Source of the DNA: Mesorhizobium sp. CA14
Lineage (GTDB): Bacteria > Pseudomonadota > Alphaproteobacteria > Rhizobiales > Rhizobiaceae
NCBI RefSeq assembly: GCF_020165195.1
Contig: NZ_JAIUHR010000009.1
Coordinates: 1-64,000 of the forward strand
Direction: 5' to 3'
DNA length: 64,000 nucleotides
This document shows positions 53,917 through 62,623 of this stretch, in pieces; position 1 is the first letter of the stretch, and each line of letters starts with the position of its first letter. The position numbers and the translations under genes were made by a program. The notes beneath the pieces were generated by a model, which was given only the letters and a program-made list of their open reading frames with translations, was not told the DNA's origin and did no database searches.

Positions 53917-55455
53917 ATGAGCGAACCAAGACGCAAGCGCGGCGCCGAGCGCACCAGCAACCGGGGACCAGCCGCCATCCCGCAACTGCCGGCGCGGCGG
54001 GTGGAGAATCCCTATCCGCCCATGACGCTGCTATCGGCCGACCAGATCGAGGCCATCCACCAGGCATCGATGCACATCCTGGAGAATTTCGGCATCGAGG
54101 TGATGAGCGCACGCGCCCTGTCGCTGTTCGAGCGCGCCGGCGCCAAGGTAGACCACGGCTCGATGAATGTGCGCATCGATCGCGGCATGGTCGAGGAGGC
54201 GCTGAAGTGGACGTGCAGCAACTACACGCTTACTCCGCGCAATCCCGGTCGAGCCATCCATCTTGGCGGCAGCACCATCAATTTCACGCTCGTTGCCGGC
54301 CCGCCCAATGTGCACGACATGGAACGCGGCCGCCGCGCCGGCAACCTTGCGGATTATTCGGACCTCGTGCGGCTGGCGCAGCATTTCAACTGCATCCACA
54401 TGCTGGGCAACCAGGTCTGCGCGCCGATCGAGCTGCCGGCGAACACAAGACACATGGACACCTATTTCGCCAATCTGACATTGACCGACAAATGCTTCCA
54501 TGTCTCGGCGATCGGCCGGGGCAGGGCGCTGGACGGCATCGAGATGATGGCGATCGCGCGCGGGCTGACGCTCGAGCAGATGGGAGAGGATCCCGGCGTC
54601 ACCACCATCATTTCGGTCAACTCGCCGCGCCGCTTCGACGAGATGATGGCCGAAGGCCTGATGACGATGGCCGAATACGGCCAGTCGGTGGCGGTGACGC
54701 CATTCACGCTGATGGGGGCGATGAGCCCGGTGACGCTGGCCGGCGCGCTGGCGCAGCAGAATGCCGAGGCGCTGTTCGGCATCGTGCTGACGCAGCTTGT
54801 GCGTCCGGGCGCGCCGGTGATGTATGGCGCCTTCACCTCCAATGTTGACATGAAGTCGGGCGCGCCGGCCTTCGGCACGCCGGAAAACACCAAGGCCAAC
54901 ATTGCTTCGGGACAGCTGGCGCGGCGCTACAAATTGCCGTACCGCACGACGCCGGGCTCGGCCTCCAACGCCGCCGACGCGCAGGGCGCGTATGAGACGA
55001 TGATGGCGCTGTGGGGCACGGTGCTTGGCCACGGCAATCTCGTCTATCATGCCGCCGGCTGGCAGGAGGGCGGGCTGACGGCCTCGTTCGAAAAGCTCAT
55101 CATTGATGTCGAGATGATCCAGCACATGATGGAATTCCTGCGGCCGATCGCGGTCGACGAGGCGGAGCTTGCGGTCGAGGCGCTGGGCGCGGTGCCGACC
55201 GGCGGCCATTTCTTCGGCGAGCCGCACACGCTGGAGCGCTACGCCACCGCCTTCTACCAGCCGATGCTCTCCAACTGGCAGAATTACGAGGCCTGGCAGG
55301 AGGCCGGGGGCCTCGACACGACGGCGCGCGCGACGCGGCTGTGGAAGAAGGCTCTGGAGGAATATGTCCAGCCGGCCATGGATCCCGCCGTGCGCGAGGC
55401 GCTCGAAGCCTATATGGCGCGCCGCAAGGAAGCGATCGGGCAGGGTGAGCCGTGA
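53917..55455 (+). CDS. MttB-family methyltransferase (non-pyrrolysine)
   Basis: This 512-residue protein belongs to the trimethylamine methyltransferase (MttB) superfamily. The reading frame is uninterrupted and has no in-frame amber codon, so it lacks pyrrolysine, like the MtgB, MtpB, MtcB and MtyB proteins that demethylate glycine betaine, proline betaine, carnitine or gamma-butyrobetaine. The TIM-barrel-like middle includes HVSAIGRGRALDGIEMMA and GPPNVHDMERGRRAG. Classic members pass the methyl group to a corrinoid protein; none is encoded nearby. It is followed 64 bp later by a DMGDH-like flavoprotein, suggesting stepwise N-demethylation of a quaternary amine. Confidence 0.85.
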   Translation: MSEPRRKRGAERTSNRGPAAIPQLPARRVENPYPPMTLLSADQIEAIHQASMHILENFGIEVMSARALSLFERAGAKVDHGSMNVRIDRGMVEEALKWTCSNYTLTPRNPGRAIHLGGSTINFTLVAGPPNVHDMERGRRAGNLADYSDLVRLAQHFNCIHMLGNQVCAPIELPANTRHMDTYFANLTLTDKCFHVSAIGRGRALDGIEMMAIARGLTLEQMGEDPGVTTIISVNSPRRFDEMMAEGLMTMAEYGQSVAVTPFTLMGAMSPVTLAGALAQQNAEALFGIVLTQLVRPGAPVMYGAFTSNVDMKSGAPAFGTPENTKANIASGQLARRYKLPYRTTPGSASNAADAQGAYETMMALWGTVLGHGNLVYHAAGWQEGGLTASFEKLIIDVEMIQHMMEFLRPIAVDEAELAVEALGAVPTGGHFFGEPHTLERYATAFYQPMLSNWQNYEAWQEAGGLDTTARATRLWKKALEEYVQPAMDPAVREALEAYMARRKEAIGQGEP

Positions 55456-55519
55456 GGGAACAGCTTCCCGTCCTAACTCATTTCAATCTCTCAACTCACT
55501 GAACCAACGAGAAAAATCC

Positions 55520-57946
55520 ATGAAGTCGCATGCAAAGGTCGTTGTCATCGGCGGCGGTGTCGTCGGATGCTCGGTGCTGTTCCATCTTGCCCGGCATGGC
55601 TGGACCGATGTCGTGCTTTTGGAGCGCGACGAGCTGACCTCGGGCTCGACCTGGCATGCGGCCGGCGGCATGCACACCATCAATGGCGACCCCAACGTCG
55701 CCAAGCTGCAGAAATACACGATCTCGCTTTACAAGGAGATCGAGGAACTGTCGGGGCAGGCCACCGGCGTGCATCTCACCGGCGGCGTGCTTCTGGCAGC
55801 GACCGAGGCGCGGCTCGACTGGCTGCGCGGCGTGGTTTCCAAGGGCCGCTATCTCGGCATCGATCTCGAAGTGATCTCGGCCAAGGAAGCGGCGGAATTG
55901 ATGCCGCTCATCGATCCCAGCCAGTTTGTCGGCGCCGTGCGCAATAAGGAGGACGGTCACCTCGACCCGTCCGGCGTGACGCATGCCTATGCCAAGGCGG
56001 CGCGGAAACTGGGGGCCGAGGTCGAGCGCTTCACCAAGGTCGAGGACATCGTGCGCCGTCCCGACGGGCTCTGGCGGGTCATCACCAACAAGGGCGATAT
56101 TATTGCCGAGCATGTCGTCAATGCCGGCGGGCTGTGGGCGCGCGAGGTCGGCCGCATGGTCGGGCTTGAGCTGCCGGTGCTGGCCATGGAGCACATGTAC
56201 CTGATCACCGAGGACATGCCGGAGGTCGCCGACTGGAACAAGAAGACCGGCACCGAGATCATCCACGCGGTCGATTTCGACGGCGAGCTCTATCTGCGCC
56301 AGGAGCGCGGCGGCATGCTGATGGGCACTTACGAGAAGGCCAACAAGGTCTGGTCCGAATTTTCCACCCCCTGGAATTTCGGCCATGAACTGCTGGAGCC
56401 GGACATCGACCGCATCGCGCCGTCGCTCGAAGTCGGCTTCCGCCATTTTCCGGCCTTCCAGAAAACCGGCATCAAGCAGATCATCAACGGCCCCTTCACC
56501 TTCGCCCCCGACGGCAATCCGCTGGTCGGCCCGGTGCGCGGCCTGCCGGGCTTCTGGGTCGCCTGCGGCGTCATGGCAGGCTTCAGCCAGGGCGGCGGCG
56601 TGGGGCTCGCGCTCTCCAACTGGATGATCGAGGGCGACCCGGGCGCCGATATCTGGGCGATGGACGTGGCGCGCTATGGCGACTGGGCGACGATGGCCTA
56701 CACCAACGCCAAGGTGCGCGAGAATTATTCGCGCCGTTTCTCGATCCGCTTCCCCAACGAGGAACTGCCGGCCGGGCGGCCGCTGAAGACGACGCCTCTC
56801 TATGACACGCTTGCCGCCAAAGGCGCGCAATGGGGCGTGTCATACGGCTTGGAGGTGCCGCTCTGGTATGCGCCGGATGGCGTCAAAGACGAGTTCTCAT
56901 GGCGACGCTCGACCGACTTCGACCATGTCGCCGAGGAAGTCGCGTCGGTACGCAACGGCGTCGGCCTGTCGGAGATTTCGAACTTCGCCAAATACAAGGT
57001 GACAGGCGAGGGCGCGGCCGCCTGGCTCGACCGGATACTTGCCTGCAAGCTGCCCAAGCGCGGCCGTATGACCCTGGCGCCGATGCTGAAGGAGGACGGC
57101 AAGCTGATCGGCGATTTCACTTTAGCCAACATCGACGACGCAGAGTGGTTCATCGCCGGCTCAGGTATCGCCGAGCAATATCATATGCGCTGGTTCGAGG
57201 CGCATCTGCCCAAGGAGGGCTCGGTGCGGATCGAGGCGCTGGGGCAGAAGCTCGCGGGTCTCGCAATCGCCGGGCCGAAGGCGAGGGCGGTGCTCGCCAA
57301 GGTCACTCGCGCCGACGTTTCCAGCGCGGCATTTCCCTTCATGGCAGTGGCCAGGATGGATATCGGCATGGCGCCGTGCCTCGTCGGCCGCGTCAGCTAT
57401 ACCGGCGACCTCGGCTATGAGATCTGGGTGGCGCCGGAATACCAGCGCGCCGCCTACCAGGCGCTGCTGGCTGCGGGCGAGGAATTTTCGATCGGCCTGT
57501 TCGGCTCGCGCGCGCTCAATGCGCTGAGGCTCGAGAAGAACTATGGCTCATGGGCCCGCGAGTACCGGCCGATCTATGGGCCGGTCGAGGCCGGGCTCGA
57601 TCGCTTCGTCGCCTATGGCAAGGACGCCGATTTCATCGGCAAGCAAGCGGCGCTCGCCGAGCGCAAGCAAGGCGGCAAGCTCAGGCTACGCGCCTTCGTC
57701 GTCGAGGCCGCCGATGCCGATGTGATCGGCGACGAGGCGATCTGGCATGACGGCGTCGTGCGCGGCTGGGTCACCTCCGGCGGCTTCGCGCACAATTCCA
57801 AGACATCGGTCGCCATGGGCTATGTGCCGAAGGAGATCGCCGACAGACCGGACGGTTTCGAGATCGAGATCCTGGGCAAGCGTCATGCGGCGCGCATCCA
57901 GGCGGCGCCGCTCTTCGATGCCAATTTCGAGCGGATGCGCGGCTAG
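55520..57946 (+). CDS. DMGDH/sarcosine-dehydrogenase-type flavoprotein with GcvT domain
   Basis: This 808-residue protein has an N-terminal FAD-binding DAO domain (VVVIGGGVVGCSVLFHLARH, about 7-26) with the SGSTWHAAGG segment (H46) that in relatives carries covalent FAD, and C-terminal folate-binding GcvT domains (about 430-808). Dimethylglycine and sarcosine dehydrogenases have this layout and feed one-carbon units to tetrahydrofolate. Coupled with the MttB-like gene it probably finishes demethylation of a methylated amine. The ATG at 55520 is chosen because it matches the start of the FAD domain; the ribosome site is weak (GAGA). Its stop lies in an intergenic repeat. Confidence 0.93.
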   Translation: MKSHAKVVVIGGGVVGCSVLFHLARHGWTDVVLLERDELTSGSTWHAAGGMHTINGDPNVAKLQKYTISLYKEIEELSGQATGVHLTGGVLLAATEARLDWLRGVVSKGRYLGIDLEVISAKEAAELMPLIDPSQFVGAVRNKEDGHLDPSGVTHAYAKAARKLGAEVERFTKVEDIVRRPDGLWRVITNKGDIIAEHVVNAGGLWAREVGRMVGLELPVLAMEHMYLITEDMPEVADWNKKTGTEIIHAVDFDGELYLRQERGGMLMGTYEKANKVWSEFSTPWNFGHELLEPDIDRIAPSLEVGFRHFPAFQKTGIKQIINGPFTFAPDGNPLVGPVRGLPGFWVACGVMAGFSQGGGVGLALSNWMIEGDPGADIWAMDVARYGDWATMAYTNAKVRENYSRRFSIRFPNEELPAGRPLKTTPLYDTLAAKGAQWGVSYGLEVPLWYAPDGVKDEFSWRRSTDFDHVAEEVASVRNGVGLSEISNFAKYKVTGEGAAAWLDRILACKLPKRGRMTLAPMLKEDGKLIGDFTLANIDDAEWFIAGSGIAEQYHMRWFEAHLPKEGSVRIEALGQKLAGLAIAGPKARAVLAKVTRADVSSAAFPFMAVARMDIGMAPCLVGRVSYTGDLGYEIWVAPEYQRAAYQALLAAGEEFSIGLFGSRALNALRLEKNYGSWAREYRPIYGPVEAGLDRFVAYGKDADFIGKQAALAERKQGGKLRLRAFVVEAADADVIGDEAIWHDGVVRGWVTSGGFAHNSKTSVAMGYVPKEIADRPDGFEIEILGKRHAARIQAAPLFDANFERMRG

Positions 57947-58005
57947 AGCAATTCCAGAAAATGTGCGAAGCGGTTTTCCGTCCGGAATTACGTCAAAACA
58001 AAAAG
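57944..58005. repeat. Rhizobial palindromic element at the 3' end of the flavoprotein gene
   Basis: TAGAGCAATTCCAGAAAA and GGTTTTCCGTCCGGAATT form an imperfect inverted repeat. It matches the pattern GAGCAATTCC...GGTTTTCCG..CGGAATT of a common rhizobial intergenic repeat that I recall. The gene's TAG stop is its first three bases. Confidence 0.72.
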
Positions 58006-58031
58006 CCTCCAGGCGCGCACCCTTCGATGCT

Positions 58032-58424
58032 TCAGGCGCTGCGACGGTTGTCCAGCGCGAAGGCGCCGGACCCGGCGAAGATCAGGTAGAGGAAGATGAA
58101 GCAGAAGGAGATCGCCGAGTCGCCGCCGTTGTTGACGGGGAAGAAGTCTCGCGGAAAGTGCGCCATGAAATAGGCGATGGCCATTTCGCCGGCCAGAAGG
58201 AAGGCGACCGGACGGGTGAAGAGGCCGAGCGCCAACAGGATGCCGCCGGCGAATTCGAGGATACCGGCAGCCGTCGTCAGCCCGGTGAGGACGTGTGGCT
58301 CGGCGCTGACCGGGAAGTTGAACAGCTTCTGCGAGCCATGTTCGATGAACTGCAAGGCGGTTATGATGCGCAACACGCCCAGCGCTTGCGGACGGTACTG
58401 GGCGAGGCTTTCGAAAAGCTTCAT
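58032..58424 (-). CDS. DoxX-family membrane protein
   Basis: This 130-residue protein has four predicted transmembrane segments and the DoxX-like opening ALGVLRIITALQFIEHGSQKLF (about 14-35). It keeps GGILLALGLFTRPVAFLLA and YFMAHFPRDFFPV. DoxX proteins are linked to redox or quinone chemistry and thiosulfate oxidation in some bacteria, but their role in rhizobia is unknown. It is encoded alone on the minus strand, 86 bp after the flavoprotein gene and divergent from the secreted protein. Confidence 0.88.
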   Translation of the reverse strand: MKLFESLAQYRPQALGVLRIITALQFIEHGSQKLFNFPVSAEPHVLTGLTTAAGILEFAGGILLALGLFTRPVAFLLAGEMAIAYFMAHFPRDFFPVNNGGDSAISFCFIFLYLIFAGSGAFALDNRRSA

Positions 58425-58619
58425 CTACAACTCCATTTACCCCTCGCCCGGCCTAAATTATCGTCCGGCAGTGGACCACTCACTTCCCGTGGCTCGCCTT
58501 CAACAATCGGTGAGTGGAAATGGTTTCATTTCCGATATTTGCTCTCGTAATGGTTGCATATTTATCCTCAAGGTTGTATTGATGGGTGGAGATATCAAAC
58601 CGTACAGGTCCGCTTTGCC

Positions 58620-59111
58620 ATGAAAAAAGTCGTCATCATCAGCCTGTTCGCAGTTCTTGCAGGCACCAGCTTCGCCGCAGCCGCAGACGCCGGTTGTGAC
58701 GCCTTCAAATGGCCGGTTGCGCGCGAGCAGGCCCTGTTTGCGGCAGCGCAAGCCGCCCAGTCCGGCGCTACCCTCAGGGTCGGGCAAGCGGTGGATTTCT
58801 CGCTCGCGGCGGTTGACACGGTGAGCTTTGAGGTGCCGCCGGACCGTGCACCGAAAGCCGGCACCTTCGGCGCGACGGCAAATGTGACCGTGCCGCCTGA
58901 AGGCGAGCTGCAGTTCAGCCTGTCCGATGAGGCCTGGATCGATGTCGTGCAGGACGGCAAGACCGTGAAATCGGCGGCTTTCAGCGGCGTCAAGAACTGC
59001 CCGGGGATTCGCAAGAGCGTGCGCTTCAAGCTACAGGGCGGAGCGGCCATCGTCCAGCTCAGCGGCGCGAAAAAGGCCGATCTGAAGCTGGCGGTGCTGA
59101 CGCCGGAGTGA
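58620..59111 (+). CDS. Secreted protein of unknown function
   Basis: This 163-residue protein has a clear signal peptide (MKKVVIISLFAVLAG, cleavage near FAAA-ADA at about 20). The mature part holds two cysteines (C25 and one in KNCPGIRK) that could form a disulfide, and beta-rich sequence. I do not recognise a family with confidence. It is encoded rightward, 195 bp from the DoxX start, and converges with the glyoxalase-like gene 28 bp later. A periplasmic role is likely. Confidence 0.72.
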   Translation: MKKVVIISLFAVLAGTSFAAAADAGCDAFKWPVAREQALFAAAQAAQSGATLRVGQAVDFSLAAVDTVSFEVPPDRAPKAGTFGATANVTVPPEGELQFSLSDEAWIDVVQDGKTVKSAAFSGVKNCPGIRKSVRFKLQGGAAIVQLSGAKKADLKLAVLTPE

Positions 59112-59139
59112 TCCGGCGCCAGTATGTCAGTAGGCACTG

Positions 59140-59916
59140 CTACCGTGTCGGCGCCAGCAACGCGAAATGCGCGCCTTGCGGATCCTGGCACTGGATGATC
59201 CACTGCCCGCTTGGCACGTCCATCGGACCCATGATGACCTTGCCGCCATTGTCGGTGACGCGTTTGGCAGCGGCGTCGATGGCGTCGACGTTGAAATAGA
59301 ACTGCCAGACGGGAACCGGGATCTGCGGCGGCTTGTTCATGATGCCGCCGCCGGATTCGGGGCCAGCGCCAAAAGTTTTATAGGTACCCATCTCGCCCAT
59401 ATCGAACTCGCCGGCGCTCTCCCAGCCGAACTGGCTGGAATAGAAATCGAAAGCGGCTTTCCAGTCCGAGGTGTAGAGCTCATGCCAGCCGACATGGCCG
59501 GGCGTGGTCGCCGGCACCGGCGGCTGCTCCGGCTGGTTGGGCTGCAGGAACATGAAGGAAGCCCCTTGCGGGTCGGCGACGACGGCGAAGCGGCCGACGC
59601 CCGGAATGTCGTCCGGCGCGCGATGGACAGCACCGCCGGCGTCCTTGAGCGCTTGCGTCGAGGCGTCGACGTCCTTGGTGTAGATGTAGCCGACCCAGGC
59701 TGGCGGCATGCCCATCTTGGCGGGTTCTTCCGGCATCGTCATCAGCCCGCCGACGCCGCGCACGCTGGAATTCACCACGATGTAGCGGGGCATGCCGGGC
59801 GCCTTGTCGAAGGGCTCGGCTTTCCAGCCGACAACGGCGGTGTAGAAAGCCTCGGCGGCGTCGAGGTCGGTGGTCATCAACTCGTACCAGAAGAAAGGTT
59901 GCGGGGATTTCGGCAT
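59140..59916 (-). CDS. Two-domain VOC (glyoxalase-like) protein
   Basis: This 258-residue protein has two consecutive vicinal-oxygen-chelate domains. The first begins PFFWYELMTTDLDAAEAFYT and the second GHVGWHELYTSDWKAAFDF; each has the ADPQGA or QDPQGA strand of the fold. The histidine in GWHELY and the glutamate in FFWYEL are in metal-site positions. VOC proteins include glyoxalases, dioxygenases and antibiotic resistance proteins; the substrate here is unknown. GAGGAG precedes ATG 59916. Confidence 0.87.
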   Translation of the reverse strand: MPKSPQPFFWYELMTTDLDAAEAFYTAVVGWKAEPFDKAPGMPRYIVVNSSVRGVGGLMTMPEEPAKMGMPPAWVGYIYTKDVDASTQALKDAGGAVHRAPDDIPGVGRFAVVADPQGASFMFLQPNQPEQPPVPATTPGHVGWHELYTSDWKAAFDFYSSQFGWESAGEFDMGEMGTYKTFGAGPESGGGIMNKPPQIPVPVWQFYFNVDAIDAAAKRVTDNGGKVIMGPMDVPSGQWIIQCQDPQGAHFALLAPTR

Positions 59917-59963
59917 GGTCGGTCTCCTCACGGTTCGGGCAGCGATCGTTTTTCGATCCATCC

Positions 59964-60173
59964 TAAGGTATGTTGATATTCAGGTGATGCCGGCCTGCAA
60001 ATGGCGGTTTCCTGCGCTTCCGGTGCTCACGTACTTAAGTACGCTCCGCTCCGGCCTTCGCCGGCCGAAGCCCTCGCAAGCGTCTCCGCTCTATGAAGGC
60101 TTCGGCCGGCGTAGGCCGGTTCTCGAAAACCGCCGTTTTCGGCGCGGCCTGACCTGAATCTCAACACACCTTA
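59964..60173. repeat. MITE-like repeat, copy 2
   Basis: A 210-bp element bounded by terminal inverted repeats of about 22 bp, starting TAAGGTATGTTGA and ending TCAACACACCTTA. It matches copy 1 (5217-5362) but carries an extra block of about 65 bp, itself palindromic (CCTTCGCCGGCCGAAG ... CTTCGGCCGGCG), in the middle. Confidence 0.85.
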
Positions 60174-60232
60174 GGACGATCCTGGCGACAGGAATCCGAC
60201 ATCTGGGCCAGAATTCGAAGACGGCAAGCGCC

Positions 60233-60340
60233 TTAAAAGCGCGTCGCGCTGAAGCGGATTCAGGTGGCGCGCTTTTAAGTCTTTGTTTTGATGCATGTCC
60301 TTGTCCCGGAACCGCTGCACAATTCTCGGTGACATGCATT
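60233..60340. repeat. RIME1-like palindromic element
   Basis: Two nested inverted repeats are visible: TTAAAAGCGCG with CGCGCTTTTAA, and TGCATGTC with GACATGCA. The motif order and the CTTTGTTTTGATGCATGTC block match the RIME1 element described in rhizobia. With the MITE-like copy it fills most of the gene-free gap 59917-60408. Confidence 0.8.
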
Positions 60341-60408
60341 GGGCCCACGATCTTGCGTGTCCGGCGCTTTTCGACTTTGCTGCCTTCAAAGAGGGGTTCG
60401 CTTTTTCC

Positions 60409-61142
60409 ATGCGCCAGATGTCGCTCACGCCCGAGCTTGTCGCTCTTTGCCATCGCACGAGGTCGACCCCGGTCCCAGCGGGGACTGGACCCAGCTAAGC
60501 GATGATGATTTCCGCGTGCTCGCCACGCGCCTGTCCGGCGAAGCCGACGACGGTCCGTTGTGGGTGTTCGCCTATGGCTCGCTGATCTGGAAACCGGCCT
60601 TCGAGTCCGTCGAGCAACGGCGCGCGGCCGCGCATGGCTGGCACCGCTCGTTCTGCCTCGACATAAAGCGCTGGCGCGGCAGCCGCGAGCAGCCTGGATT
60701 GATGATGGCGCTGGAACGGGGCGGGCGCTGCGACGGCGTCATCTATCGTTTGCCGGATGGCGAGAAACCAACCCAGATCGAGAGATTGCTGTGGCGTGAA
60801 ATCGACGACCATGAGTCCGTCAGCTCGGTCCGGTGGGTTCCGGTGCGCACGGCGCAAGGCCGGTTGCGGGCACTCGGTTTTTGGGTCGGTGTGACTGGTA
60901 AGGGCACTTCGCTCGGGCAGCCGCTGGAAAGCGTGGCAAAGATACTGGCTCGCGCGTGCGGCCATGTCGGCTCCGGTGCCGAATATCTCTACAACACCGT
61001 CAGCCACCTCGAGACATTCGGCATCCATGACCGCAATCTGTGGCGGCTGCAGGAGCTTGTGGCGGACGAAATCCGGTTACTCCACGGCCACAGGATCGCT
61101 GGCGGTGAGCCGCCGGTCATGGAAATCGCCACTATAATATGA
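60409..61142 (+). CDS. ChaC-like gamma-glutamylcyclotransferase, apparent N-terminal frameshift
   Basis: The core of a glutathione-specific gamma-glutamylcyclotransferase is intact: VFAYGSLIWKP (the YGSL substrate-binding loop), GWHRSFCL, GGRCDGVIYRLP and a C-terminal GSGAEYLYNTVSHLE. The enzyme degrades glutathione to 5-oxoproline and Cys-Gly. The N-terminus MRQMSLTPELVALCHR is in one frame from ATG 60409, but the continuation EVDPGPSGDW is in another. The switch is near 60460, as if two bases had been inserted (or one lost) in CATCGCACGAGG. Either the gene is frameshifted, or translation uses a later start such as GTG 60516, or the read has an error here. Confidence 0.7.
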
Positions 61143-61191
61143 GTGCATTTATCATGTTTTTATACAGCCATTACAGTGGCTTGGCCGAAAA

Positions 61192-61207
61192 TTGACCAAT
61201 TGATAAA
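61192..61207. promoter_or_regulatory. RutR-like box TTGACCAATTGATAAA upstream of preT
   Basis: RutR of E. coli binds TTGACCAnnTGGTCAA. The left half here is exact; the right half matches 5 of 7 bases. It lies 49 bp before the preT start in an AT-rich stretch, in a position to control pyrimidine catabolism. Confidence 0.6.
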
Positions 61208-61256
61208 AAAATAAAACGTGCTAGCCTTCCCCAAAACGACAACAAGGGGAACTGGA

Positions 61257-62621
61257 ATGGCAACTGGTCATTTCATCGAAGGCATTGCCGGCGGCCGGCT
61301 GTCTTCGGAGCAATATGCCGACAATTTTTCTGACCTGCATCCGCCGCTTGACCACCACGAGGCGCTGGTCGAATCCGATCGCTGCTATTTCTGCTACGAC
61401 GCGCCGTGCATGAACGCGTGCCCGACATCGATCGACATCCCGCTGTTCATCCGGCAGATCGCGACGGGTAATCCCCTGGGTTCGGCCAAGACGATCTTCG
61501 ACCAGAATATCCTCGGCGGCATGTGCGCCCGCGTTTGCCCGACCGAGACGCTGTGCGAAGAGGCCTGCGTGCGCGAGGTGGCCGAGGGCAAGCCGGTGCA
61601 GATCGGCCGGCTGCAGCGCTACGCCACCGATGTCGCGATGGGCGAGGGCAAGCAGTTCTACAAGCGCGCGGAGCCGACCGGAAAGAGCATTGCCGTGGTC
61701 GGTGCCGGCCCGGCAGGGCTGGCCGCGGCGCATCGGCTTGCCCGCCACGGCCATGACGTGACCATCCTCGAGGCGCGGCCGAAGGCCGGAGGCCTCAACG
61801 AATATGGCATCGCCGCCTATAAGAGCGTCGACGATTTCGCCCAGGCCGAGGTCGACTATGTGACCGCGATCGGCGGCATCGACATTCAAAACGGCAAGGC
61901 GCTCGGCCGCGACTTCCAACTTGCCGACCTGATCCGCAACTATGATGCGGTGTTCCTCGGTCTCGGCCTTGGCGGCGTCAATGCGCTGCGCGCCGACGGC
62001 GAGAATGCAGATGGCGTCGCCAACGCCGTGGAATTCATTTCGGAACTGCGCCAGGCAAGCGACCTCTCCAGCCTGCCGGTCGGCCGGCGCGTCGTCGTCA
62101 TCGGCGGCGGCATGACGGCGATCGACGCCGCGGTACAATCGAAGTTGCTCGGCGCGGAAGAGGTGACGATCTGCTACCGCCGCGGCCAGGAGCACATGAA
62201 CGCGTCGGAGTTCGAGCAGGACCTGGCCGCTGCCAACGGCGTCACCATCCGCCATTGGCTGCAGCCCAAGCGCGTCATTGCCGAGAACGGCAAGGTGTCG
62301 GCCATCGAGCTCGAATACACCGCCATGAGCGGAGACAGGCTTATCGGCACCGGCGAAACGCTGCGGCTCAACGCCGACCAGGTCTTCAAGGCGATCGGCC
62401 AGAGCTTCGTGCCGGCGCATCTCAACGGCAGCGCGGAACAGATCGAGCTCGAAGGCGGCCGCATCAAGGTCGATGCCGAAGGCCGCACCTCGCTCTCAAA
62501 AGTCTGGGCAGGCGGCGACTGCATCTTCGGCGGCGATGATTTGACTGTCTCGGCGGTGGCGCAAGGACGCGACGCGGCCGAGAGCATCCACCGGGCACTG
62601 ACCTCTAACGGGAGGGCATGA
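61257..62621 (+). CDS. preT: NAD-dependent dihydropyrimidine dehydrogenase subunit PreT
   Basis: This 454-residue flavoprotein is the electron-input subunit of the pyrimidine-reducing dihydropyrimidine dehydrogenase. It has an N-terminal Fe-S domain with C43, C46, C51, C55 and C90, C94, C100, C104, then FAD- and NAD-binding folds (VVGAGPAGLAAAHRLARHG near 147-165, and VVVIGGGMTAIDAAVQ). With PreA it reduces uracil and thymine to dihydro forms. AAGGGGA precedes ATG 61257. Confidence 0.93.
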   Translation: MATGHFIEGIAGGRLSSEQYADNFSDLHPPLDHHEALVESDRCYFCYDAPCMNACPTSIDIPLFIRQIATGNPLGSAKTIFDQNILGGMCARVCPTETLCEEACVREVAEGKPVQIGRLQRYATDVAMGEGKQFYKRAEPTGKSIAVVGAGPAGLAAAHRLARHGHDVTILEARPKAGGLNEYGIAAYKSVDDFAQAEVDYVTAIGGIDIQNGKALGRDFQLADLIRNYDAVFLGLGLGGVNALRADGENADGVANAVEFISELRQASDLSSLPVGRRVVVIGGGMTAIDAAVQSKLLGAEEVTICYRRGQEHMNASEFEQDLAAANGVTIRHWLQPKRVIAENGKVSAIELEYTAMSGDRLIGTGETLRLNADQVFKAIGQSFVPAHLNGSAEQIELEGGRIKVDAEGRTSLSKVWAGGDCIFGGDDLTVSAVAQGRDAAESIHRALTSNGRA

Positions 62622-62623
62622 GC

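Noticed and set aside
55169-57946. A 925-codon version of the flavoprotein
   Set aside because: The first 117 residues read the MttB-like gene out of frame; the flavoprotein starts with the FAD-binding motif at 55520.
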